Assembly: GCA_964390645.1 (NCBI GenBank)
Contig: CAYMLL010000421.1
Span: 1-5,488, forward strand
DNA length: 5,488 bases
Reading direction: 5' to 3'
DNA from: CAYMLL01 sp964390645
Lineage (GTDB): Bacteria > Planctomycetota > UBA8108
Made by a program: the position numbers and the translations under genes. Shown here in pieces: positions 1 through 5,488 of the stretch (the stretch's first letter is position 1; the number at the start of each line of letters is the position of its first letter). Below the pieces are notes generated by a model that was not told where the DNA came from, did no database searches, and saw nothing but the letters and a program-made list of their open reading frames with translations.

Positions 1-1689
1 AAGATCGAGGCCGCGTACGCCTTTCCGCTGCCTCACGACGCGTCCGTCAACGAGTTCCTCATGACGATCGGCGAGCGCCGTATCCGCGGCATCGTGCGAG
101 AGCGCCAGGAGGCCAGGAGACTTTACGAGGCGGCGCGCGTTCGAGGGCATGTCGCGTCGCTGCTGTCCCAGACGCGTCCGAACGTCTTCGTGCAGAAGGT
201 CGCGAACATCGAGCCGGGCAAGAAGATCGACGTGACGATCCGCTACCACGGCGCGCTGGAGTACTCCGACGGCTGGTACGAGTTCGTCTTCCCGATGGTG
301 GTCGGTCCTCGCTACAACCCGCCGGGACATGTGGACGGCATCGGTGCGGTCGCGCGCCACCGGGTCGGATCGTCGGGACAGGGGACCGAGGTGTCGTACC
401 TTCGACCCGAGGAGCGCAGCGGGCACGACATCTCCGTCCGGCTCGACATCGACGCCGGCGTCAAGATCGAGTCGCTGGTGTTTCCGAGCCACGAGGTCGC
501 CGTCCAGCGTCCGGACGAGCGAAGGGCCCGCGTCACGCTCGCCACAGCCGATCGCATCCCGAACAAGGATCTCGTCGCGCGGTTTCGCGTCGCCGGCAAG
601 CAGCTCAAGAGCCGGATGCTCACGCACCGGGGTGAAGATTACGGGTACTTCACGATGATGATCTATCCGCCGGAGAACCTCGACGATGTCGGTCGAGTGC
701 CGCTCGATGTCGTCTTTGTGCTCGACTGCTCGGGAAGCATGCGAGGTACTCCGCTGAGCCAGGCGAAGGGCTGTGTCGAGCATGCCCTGACACTGCTCGG
801 GCCGCACGACACGTTTCAGATCATCCGCTTCTCCGACAGCGCTTCCGGGCTCGGATCGCAGCCGCTCCGCGCGACCGACCGCAACGTGGGTCGTGGCCTC
901 GGGTATCTCGACTCGCTGCGATCCGGAGGCGGCACGGAGATGATCGAGGGCATTCGCGCGGCGCTGTCCTCTCCGCGTCAGGAGGGTCGCCAGCGGGTCA
1001 TCGCGTTCCTCACCGATGGCTACATCGGCAACGAGACAGAGGTCTTCCGCGAGGTCGACGCCGGTCTCGGCGACGCGCGAATCTTCAGCTTCGGCGTCGG
1101 ATCCTCGGTCCATCGCCATCTTCTTGCGGGGCTCGCGCACTTCGGTCGTGGCGCCGCGGCCTTCCTGGGAGCCCGGGAGGATCCAGCACCGATCGCGGAT
1201 CACTTCTTCCGTCGCATCAGCCGTCCGGCTCTCGAGCAGATCGAGATCGACTGGGGCGGACTGGAGGTGAGCGACGTTTTTCCGCCACGGCCCTCGGACC
1301 TCTTCGTCGGGCGCGCCGTGCTGCTCACCGGTCGCTTTCGTGGCGACACGACCGACGTGACGGTTCGCGGGCGCGCCGGTGGCGAGCCTCTCGAGATGCG
1401 CGTCGAGGTCGACGCACCGGGCGACGTGTCGAGCCACGCCGGCCTCCCGTTCGTCTGGGCACGAAGGCAGATCCGGTTCCTCGCGCGTCAGCTCGCCAGG
1501 AAGGACAGCGACGAGCTGCGCGGCGAGATTCGCCGTGTTGCGCTCGAGCACGGGATCGTCTCGGCCGAGACGTCCTTCGTCGCCGTCGACGCGCTGAGCC
1601 GTACCGCGGGCGGCCCCGGTCGCGCCGCACCGGTTCCCGTGCCGGTGCCCGAGGGGGTTCGCTACGAGACGGCGCTCGGCGGCAATTGA
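1..1689 (+). CDS. VIT and von Willebrand factor A domain protein (5' end outside the window)
   Basis: The reading frame is open from base 1, so the first in-frame ATG (61) is internal and the true start lies upstream; 562 residues are visible. Numbering from base 1, residues 1-105 match a VIT (inter-alpha-trypsin inhibitor N-terminal) domain: YAFPLP at 6-11, then IGERRIRG, YEAAR, RPNVF and the closing GPRYNP at 102-107. A VWA domain follows at about 238-405. It has a complete metal-ion-dependent adhesion site: D242, S244 and S246 in DCSGS, T312 in GGTEM and D339 in LTDG. The end of the family's usual C-terminal region is also present (EHGIVSAETSFVAVD), then a short PVPVPVP tract. Members are generally predicted envelope or secreted proteins that bind ligands through the metal site. 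This one ends in GGN with no C-terminal membrane helix or LPXTG-like sorting motif, so any export signal would have to be in the missing N-terminus. Family assignment is firm; the cellular role is unknown. Confidence 0.93.
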   Translation, partial: KIEAAYAFPLPHDASVNEFLMTIGERRIRGIVRERQEARRLYEAARVRGHVASLLSQTRPNVFVQKVANIEPGKKIDVTIRYHGALEYSDGWYEFVFPMVVGPRYNPPGHVDGIGAVARHRVGSSGQGTEVSYLRPEERSGHDISVRLDIDAGVKIESLVFPSHEVAVQRPDERRARVTLATADRIPNKDLVARFRVAGKQLKSRMLTHRGEDYGYFTMMIYPPENLDDVGRVPLDVVFVLDCSGSMRGTPLSQAKGCVEHALTLLGPHDTFQIIRFSDSASGLGSQPLRATDRNVGRGLGYLDSLRSGGGTEMIEGIRAALSSPRQEGRQRVIAFLTDGYIGNETEVFREVDAGLGDARIFSFGVGSSVHRHLLAGLAHFGRGAAAFLGAREDPAPIADHFFRRISRPALEQIEIDWGGLEVSDVFPPRPSDLFVGRAVLLTGRFRGDTTDVTVRGRAGGEPLEMRVEVDAPGDVSSHAGLPFVWARRQIRFLARQLARKDSDELRGEIRRVALEHGIVSAETSFVAVDALSRTAGGPGRAAPVPVPVPEGVRYETALGGN

Positions 1690-1708
1690 ACGCGTTGTCG
1701 CGCGGACG

Positions 1709-1736
1709 TTGATTTTCGACGGGACGCTTCTACAAT
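1709..1736 (+). promoter_or_regulatory. Predicted sigma70-type promoter for fabF
   Basis: A -35-like TTGATT (1709-1714, 4 of 6 consensus bases) and a -10-like TACAAT (1731-1736, 5 of 6) are separated by 16 bases. They sit in the only comparatively AT-rich patch of the gap, just after the VIT/VWA stop codon. Transcription would be expected to start near 1743, giving a leader of about 60 bases before the fabF ATG at 1804. This makes fabF independent of the upstream gene. It is inferred from motif and position only. Confidence 0.62.
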
Positions 1737-1757
1737 CTGTGCTTCCATGATCCTCGT

Positions 1758-1787
1758 GGGCTCCCCGATGCGGGGGCTCGAGGGCCC
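1758..1787 (+). other. GC-rich foldable segment in the fabF 5' leader
   Basis: Within the predicted leader, CCCCG (1763-1767) can pair with CGGGG (1771-1775) across an ATG loop. GGGC (1758-1761) can close an outer stem with GCCC (1784-1787). An alternative hairpin pairs GGGC at 1774-1777 with the same GCCC. Only three T residues follow, so it is a poor intrinsic terminator. It matches no riboswitch class that I recognise. It may simply reflect high GC content. Confidence 0.25.
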
Positions 1788-1792
1788 TTTCC

Positions 1793-1797
1793 GGAGG
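1793..1797 (+). promoter_or_regulatory. Shine-Dalgarno sequence that sets the fabF start
   Basis: GGAGG lies 6 bases before the ATG at 1804. This supports 1804 over the earlier in-frame ATG at 1747, which would sit only a few bases from the predicted transcription start, has no ribosome binding site, and would add 19 residues ahead of the conserved RRVAVTGMG beginning. Confidence 0.8.
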
Positions 1798-1803
1798 CAC
1801 TAC

Positions 1804-3057
1804 ATGCGGCGAGTTGCCGTCACAGGGATGGGCTGCGTAACCCCTTGCGGCAGCTCGGTGGAAGCTCTGTGGGACAACGTTCGATCCGGGCGCTCCGGCG
1901 TCGGAGAGATCCGGCGCTTCGACAGCGAGGAGTTCCCCGTTCACATCGCCGCGGAGGTCCGTGACTTCCAGCCGGGCGAGTGGGGCATCGATCCGAAGAA
2001 CGCGCGTCGTCTCGACCTCTTCGCCCAGTACCCCTGGGCCGCGCCCCCACACCCCTGGGCCGACGCGGGTTTCATGGACAGCGGCAAGCCGAAGGAGGGG
2101 AGCTTCGACCCGGAGCGCATCGGCGTGATCATCGGCACCGGAATCGGCGGCATGCGCGCGATGGAGGTGCAGACGGACAATCTCGTGCGCCGTGGACCCG
2201 GGCGCGTCTCGCCGACGCTGGTGCCCTCGGCGGTGCCCGATGTCGCAGGCAACGAGGTGGCGCTGATCCTGGGGATCAAGGGGCTCGTCTGCGCGGTCTC
2301 GACGGCCTGCTCGTCGGCGAACGACGCGATGGCCTTTGCCTGCCGTGCGATCAAGGACGGTACGGCCGACATCGTGATCACCGGCGGCGCCGAGTCGACG
2401 GTGTCGGAGATCGCGATCGCTACCTTCGGAAACCTCAAGGCGCTCTCCCGTCAGCCGGGCGACCCGAGGCAAGTCTGCCGTCCCTTCGATCGTGATCGCA
2501 GCGGCTTCGTCATGGGGGAGGGCGCGGGCATTCTCGTCCTGGAGGATCTAGAGCACGCCAGGAGGCGCGGCGCGACGATTCATGCGATCGTCGCCGGCTA
2601 CGGCCAGACCTGCGACTCCTACCACAAGACCGCTCCGGATCCGACAGCCACCGAGGCGATGCGGGCGATGCGCCAGGCGATGGTGATGGCTCGGGTCGAC
2701 CCTTCGGACGTCGACTACATCAACGCACACGGCACCTCGACGGTGTCCAACGACCCGATGGAGACGCTGGCGATCAAGAGAGCGCTCGGACCGGCTGCGT
2801 ACGATACGGTCATCAGCTCGACGAAGAGCATGACCGGACATCTGATCGGGGCCTCGGGAGCGGCGGAGGCGATCATCTCGATCTGCGCCATCGCTGAAGA
2901 CGTCGTACCACCGACGATCAACCTCGACAATCCGGACCCGGACTGCGACCTCGACTACGTCCCGCTCGAGGCCCGCTCCCTGCCGGTGAAGGTCGCGCTG
3001 AGCAACAGCTTCGGCTTCGGCGGCCACAACGCCTCGATCGTCTTCAAAGCACCGTGA
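1804..3057 (+). CDS. fabF: 3-oxoacyl-[acyl-carrier-protein] synthase II (FabF, KAS II)
   Basis: This cytoplasmic condensing enzyme extends acyl chains in type II fatty acid synthesis: it takes an acyl group onto its active cysteine and condenses it with malonyl-ACP, releasing CO2. The 417-residue length matches the family (about 410-415). The N-terminus RRVAVTGMGCVTPCG is typical. The catalytic triad is complete: C169 in STACSS, H309 in NAHGTST and H346 in SMTGH, with the conserved lysine K341 in SSTKS. The C-terminal glycine loop is FGFGGHN (403-409), followed by the terminal IVFKAP. The usual proline after AHGTST is replaced by V, giving VSND. Residues 76-89 (YPWAAPPHPWADAG) depart strongly from the helical QYALAAA-type segment expected here, although the length is unchanged. 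The gene has its own predicted promoter and is followed after 31 bases by a lipoprotein gene. No acpP, fabD or fabG is adjacent, so whether this is the housekeeping copy or a paralogue cannot be told. Confidence 0.95.
   Translation: MRRVAVTGMGCVTPCGSSVEALWDNVRSGRSGVGEIRRFDSEEFPVHIAAEVRDFQPGEWGIDPKNARRLDLFAQYPWAAPPHPWADAGFMDSGKPKEGSFDPERIGVIIGTGIGGMRAMEVQTDNLVRRGPGRVSPTLVPSAVPDVAGNEVALILGIKGLVCAVSTACSSANDAMAFACRAIKDGTADIVITGGAESTVSEIAIATFGNLKALSRQPGDPRQVCRPFDRDRSGFVMGEGAGILVLEDLEHARRRGATIHAIVAGYGQTCDSYHKTAPDPTATEAMRAMRQAMVMARVDPSDVDYINAHGTSTVSNDPMETLAIKRALGPAAYDTVISSTKSMTGHLIGASGAAEAIISICAIAEDVVPPTINLDNPDPDCDLDYVPLEARSLPVKVALSNSFGFGGHNASIVFKAP
2030..2062 (+). repeat. 12-base direct repeat inside fabF, 21-base period
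   Basis: The 12 bases ACCCCTGGGCCG occur at 2030-2041 and again, perfectly, at 2051-2062. The period is 21 bases, so both copies are read in the same frame and each encodes P-W-A (residues 77-79 and 84-86). The spacer is very C-rich (GCGCCCCCAC lies at 2041-2050). The repeat coincides exactly with the part of FabF that diverges from its family. Confidence 0.85.
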
Positions 3058-3088
3058 CTCATCGGCAGGCCACCCCGCGGACACCCTG

Positions 3089-3604
3089 ATGACGCCCATC
3101 GTCACGACGAACTCGATTCGTTCCATCTCGCGAGCGGCCGTGGTTCTCGTGACGGTGCTGGCGTCGCTGCCGTCCCTGACCTCGTGCAGGCCCGACTCCT
3201 ACCGGCAAGCGAAGAAGGAGCCGACCGAGGAGGAGCGCGAGGTGCGTGCCGCGTTCGTGCGTGGCGCGGACCTCGACCCTGTCCTCGATCGTCAGCTCGT
3301 CGCGTTCGAGATCACTCCGCAGGACGCGTTGCGTCGCCAGGCCTACGTCGACTCGCTTCCGGAGCGGTCCTCGCGCGTGAGGAGTCTCGTGCTGCGCGGC
3401 CAGTTCGTGCTGCACATGACTCCGGAGCAGGTCGAGGCGAGCTGGGGGCCGGCTGATCTCAGAGAAGATATCTCGGTCGCGGAGCACACCAGGATCCGCT
3501 GGCGCTACATGCGACCGGCCGGACCCTACAGTCCGAAGCCCGTCGTCACCCGTCTGATCTTCGAGGATGGACGTCTCGTCGACATCCGAGAAAGCTCGAG
3601 TTGA
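3089..3604 (+). CDS. Predicted lipoprotein with a BamE/SmpA-like C-terminal region
   Basis: This is a protein of 171 residues that I cannot assign to a named family. The N-terminus is a lipoprotein signal: arginines at 11 and 15, a hydrophobic stretch at 16-28, and a lipobox LTSC with C33 as the predicted lipidated residue. A charged, probably flexible segment follows (about 34-53, KKEPTEEEREV). Residues about 100-168 have the pattern of the SmpA/OmlA (BamE) fold: a short strand, then MTPEQVEASWGPAD (from M110), a tryptophan/tyrosine strand (RWRYM), then a last strand LIFEDGRLVDI. BamE itself is an outer-membrane assembly lipoprotein, but many unrelated lipoproteins share this fold, so no role is claimed. 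The ATG at 3089 is the natural start because it gives a normal signal peptide, though its ribosome binding site is poor. It follows fabF by 31 bases with no terminator between, so co-transcription is likely. Confidence 0.8.
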   Translation: MTPIVTTNSIRSISRAAVVLVTVLASLPSLTSCRPDSYRQAKKEPTEEEREVRAAFVRGADLDPVLDRQLVAFEITPQDALRRQAYVDSLPERSSRVRSLVLRGQFVLHMTPEQVEASWGPADLREDISVAEHTRIRWRYMRPAGPYSPKPVVTRLIFEDGRLVDIRESSS

Positions 3605-3678
3605 GCCCCGCTCGGCTCTGGAAGCGGATCTCACGATTTGTCCTCTGACTGGAGCTTGACGGTCGCCGAAGAACGATC

Positions 3679-4956
3679 ATGAGCTTGCGCGAGATCCGCG
3701 CGGTGTACGTTCAGGAGCTTCGCAACCTCCTGCGAGACCGCCACATCCTGATCTACTCCGTCGCCTTGCCCGCGTTTCTCTATCCGGCGGTCGTCATCGG
3801 CGTGGTCGAGGTGATCAAGTACGTCGCGGGTATCGAGGAGGCTCGTGAGTCGCGCGTCGAGCTCGTCGATCGCTCGGGGAGCGGTCGGATCGATCAGATT
3901 CTCGGGGAGGGCGACCGGCGGATCCGGTCCGAGGTGGCGAGCGGGTCAACGGTCGAAGTGACGGTGGACACCGAAGGCGCGCGATCTCGTCTCGTCAGCC
4001 TTTCCCCGGAAGCGACGACCGATGCGCTCGTCGTCGTGGATCGAGGCGATGTGCCGGACTCGATCGACGCGACGATCTTCTACAACGGCGCGAGCGACGC
4101 GTCGGTGAAGGCGAGCGAGCGGGTCGTGAGCGCGCTCGAGGACTACCGACACTCCGTGCTCGTGGACTACGCGAAGGAGCTGGGCGAGGACGAGTCGTTC
4201 CTCACGTCGCTCGAGATCGAGGACGAGTCGCTCTCCTCGCAGAAGGAGATTGCGAACCATATCCTGGCGCTCGTTCTTCCGATGGTGATGATCTTCATGA
4301 CGGCGCTCGGAGCGTTCTACCCTGCGCTCGACGTCACCGTCGGGGAGAAGGAGCGAGGGACGCTCGAGACGACGCTTCTCTCTCCGATAGCCCGCTTTGC
4401 GGTGGTCGCGGGCAAGTATGGCGCGGTGACGACGCTGTCGTTGCTGTCCTTTTCGCTCAACTTCGCGGGCATGTACCTGACCTTCGCCCAGATCAGCGCT
4501 TCGAACCACATGGCGGTCGCGGATATCGGGATCGGAGCCATCGCGCTCATCGCGGTCGGAGCAGTCCTGCTCGCCGGGTTTTTCAGCGCCGCCATGATGC
4601 TCATCGCGTTCCTCGCGAGGAGCTTCAAGGAGGGGCAGGGGTACGTCACGCCGATCTACTTGATCTCGCTCGCTCCCTTCGCGGTGCTGGCGAATCCGGA
4701 CGTGCACCAGAGTTTGCCGCTGTCCTTCGTCCCGGTCGTCAACGTCGCGCTCCTCTTTCGCGACGCGCTGGGCGGTCGGGCGGACGCTTCCTGTGTCGTG
4801 GTCACCTTGCTGACGTCGACGGCGCTCGCGATGCTGGCGCTCCGGCTCGCCTCGGGCGTGTTGTCGCGCGAGGATGTCGCGACCGGTGGAGAGGTGCGTT
4901 TCTCGGATATTCTGCGCCGGCTCTTCGTCGCAGGACGAGAGGAGAGCTCGACGTGA
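3679..4956 (+). CDS. natB: ABC-2 type exporter permease, NatB-like
   Basis: This 425-residue inner-membrane permease forms an exporter with the ATPase encoded next. The layout is that of NatB-type ABC-2 permeases. A cytoplasmic start (VYVQELRNLLRDRH) leads into a first membrane helix at about 24-48. A large extracytoplasmic domain spans roughly 50-192. A cluster of membrane segments then occurs near 194-216, 244-268, 283-312, 322-340 and 370-392, with a further hydrophobic stretch at 347-361. The family's cytoplasmic signature GEKERGTLETTLLSP (222-236) follows the second helix. NatAB of Bacillus subtilis exports sodium, but relatives carry other or unknown substrates, so the substrate here is open. 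The start is the only reasonable one: an in-frame TGA lies at 3646-3648 and no alternative start comes between. The ribosome binding site is weak (GAAGAA at 3668-3673). The stop codon overlaps the GTG start of the ATPase gene. Confidence 0.9.
   Translation: MSLREIRAVYVQELRNLLRDRHILIYSVALPAFLYPAVVIGVVEVIKYVAGIEEARESRVELVDRSGSGRIDQILGEGDRRIRSEVASGSTVEVTVDTEGARSRLVSLSPEATTDALVVVDRGDVPDSIDATIFYNGASDASVKASERVVSALEDYRHSVLVDYAKELGEDESFLTSLEIEDESLSSQKEIANHILALVLPMVMIFMTALGAFYPALDVTVGEKERGTLETTLLSPIARFAVVAGKYGAVTTLSLLSFSLNFAGMYLTFAQISASNHMAVADIGIGAIALIAVGAVLLAGFFSAAMMLIAFLARSFKEGQGYVTPIYLISLAPFAVLANPDVHQSLPLSFVPVVNVALLFRDALGGRADASCVVVTLLTSTALAMLALRLASGVLSREDVATGGEVRFSDILRRLFVAGREESST
4939..4944 (+). 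promoter_or_regulatory. Shine-Dalgarno sequence supporting the GTG start of natA
   Basis: GAGGAG, within the longer purine run AGAGGAGAG (4938-4946), lies 8 bases before the GTG at 4953, inside the end of the permease gene. No in-frame ATG precedes the conserved ABC domain, so this site decides the start. Confidence 0.75.
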
Positions 4957-5488
4957 GCGAACTGTCGCGAGACGAGCAGGAGCGGGGACGTTCGGGGCTC
5001 GCGGGGGACCGGGCCAGCGCCCCGAGCGGGGACCTCGGGATCGCGACCCGCGGGCTCGGGAAGGTGTTTCACGACTCGCACCGCGGCGAGGTGCGTGCGG
5101 TCGACGGCGTGTCCTTCGACTGTCGTCACGGCGAGATTTTCGGGCTTCTCGGACCGAATGGCGCCGGCAAGACGACGACGCTGCGCATGCTGTCGACCGT
5201 GCTGCGTCCCACGAGCGGATCGGCGAGCGTTGCAGGGCACGACGTGGTCGACGAGGCCCTCGAGGTCCGCCGGCGGATCGGCTTTCTTTCCGGGTCGACG
5301 GGGCTCTACGGTCGGCTGACCGCACGCGAGACGCTCGAGTACTTCGGCCGACTTCACGGCCTCGCCGAGGCCGCCCTGAAGGAGCGCGTCAGGTATCTTC
5401 TCGAGCTCTTCACCATCGAGGAATTTGCAGACACGCGCTGCGAGAAGCTCTCTACCGGAATGAAGCAGAAGGTCTCGATCGCGCGTTC
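4953..5488 (+). CDS. natA: ABC transporter ATP-binding protein, NatA-like (3' end outside the window)
   Basis: This is the ATPase partner of the upstream permease; it powers export from the cytoplasmic face. The gene begins with GTG and overlaps the permease stop by 4 bases (GTGA), which suggests translational coupling. Only 178 complete codons are visible. The first 30 or so residues are hydrophilic and rich in S, G, D, E and R, an extension that most NatA-type ATPases lack. The ABC core then starts (IATRGLGKVF, AVDGVSFD). Walker A is GPNGAGKTT (67-75, K73). The usual Q-loop glutamine is absent: the segment reads IGFLSGSTGLYGRLTARE (about 109-126), a variant I recall from NatA-like ATPases. 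The ABC signature is LSTGMKQK (166-173). Walker B and the switch histidine would lie to the right of the window. The family call is firm; the transported substrate is unknown. Confidence 0.93.
   Translation, partial: MSELSRDEQERGRSGLAGDRASAPSGDLGIATRGLGKVFHDSHRGEVRAVDGVSFDCRHGEIFGLLGPNGAGKTTTLRMLSTVLRPTSGSASVAGHDVVDEALEVRRRIGFLSGSTGLYGRLTARETLEYFGRLHGLAEAALKERVRYLLELFTIEEFADTRCEKLSTGMKQKVSIAR

Noticed and set aside
1690..1708. CGCG / CGCG pairing just after the VIT/VWA stop, considered as a terminator
   Set aside because: It is only a 4-base self-complementary stem with no T-run, and it is easily produced by chance at this GC content.
1747..1803. Longer FabF with start at ATG 1747 (19 extra residues)
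   Set aside because: It would begin a few bases after the predicted transcription start without a ribosome binding site, and it precedes the standard FabF N-terminus. ATG 1804 has GGAGG at ideal spacing.
2548..3126. Open frames on the minus strand opposite the fabF 3' half
   Set aside because: The sense strand encodes conserved FabF catalytic motifs throughout. The antisense products show only arginine- and valine-rich low-information sequence.
3603..3618. Hairpin GAGCC / GGCTC with a 6-base loop at the end of the lipoprotein gene, considered as a terminator
   Set aside because: The stem is only 5 base pairs and no T-run follows, so it does not qualify as an intrinsic terminator. Readthrough into natB remains possible.
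3059..3634. Minus-strand open frame of 191 codons opposite the lipoprotein gene
   Set aside because: The + strand frame has a coherent signal peptide, lipobox and fold pattern, while the antisense frame is rich in R, H and D and resembles nothing. It is best treated as a shadow.
3605..3678. Possible promoter for natB in the 74-base gap (TTGACG near 3656)
   Set aside because: No -10-like sequence lies at a suitable distance before the natB start; the expected place falls inside the coding region.
3946..5325. Long open frame of 459 codons on the minus strand
   Set aside because: It lies opposite the permease and ATPase genes, is extremely arginine-rich and low in hydrophobic residues, and has no recognisable domain. 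This is typical of an antisense shadow in GC-rich coding DNA.
4656..5357. Open frame of 233 codons on the minus strand
   Set aside because: It also runs antisense to natB and natA, with biased composition and no motif. The sense frames carry clear ABC transporter signatures.

Overview
This is a GC-rich window (roughly two-thirds G+C by eye) in which every recognisable gene lies on the + strand. It looks like a chromosomal segment from a Gram-negative, high-GC bacterium. The combination of a VIT/von Willebrand A protein, a type II fatty-acid condensing enzyme, a small lipoprotein with a BamE-like tail and a NatAB-type exporter fits Planctomycetota, Acidobacteriota or a related deep lineage. 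The sequence alone does not fix the phylum, and nothing here indicates a phage, plasmid, IS element, CRISPR array or RNA gene.

Layout. Positions 1-1689 hold the 3' part of a VIT + VWA domain protein whose start lies to the left of the window. A 114-base gap follows, with a good sigma70-type promoter (1709-1736), a GC-rich leader able to fold, and a strong Shine-Dalgarno sequence. These lead into a FabF-type 3-oxoacyl-ACP synthase (1804-3057). After 31 bases comes a predicted lipoprotein of 171 residues (3089-3604), probably in the same transcript. After a further 74 bases begins an ABC-2 exporter pair: a NatB-like permease (3679-4956), then a NatA-like ATPase that starts with GTG at 4953, overlaps the permease stop by 4 bases and runs off the right edge. 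No other gap exceeds 120 bases.

How the genes work together. The permease and ATPase clearly form one translationally coupled exporter. The fabF gene and the lipoprotein gene are probably co-transcribed, but no functional link between them can be shown. The VIT/VWA protein appears to be a separate unit ending before the fabF promoter.

I do not see a novel multi-gene system here. The most unusual point is a short block in FabF (residues 76-89) where a normally helical, alanine/leucine-type segment has become proline/tryptophan-rich through a 12-base direct repeat. The pattern could be explained by paired compensating frameshifts or by a local sequence error.
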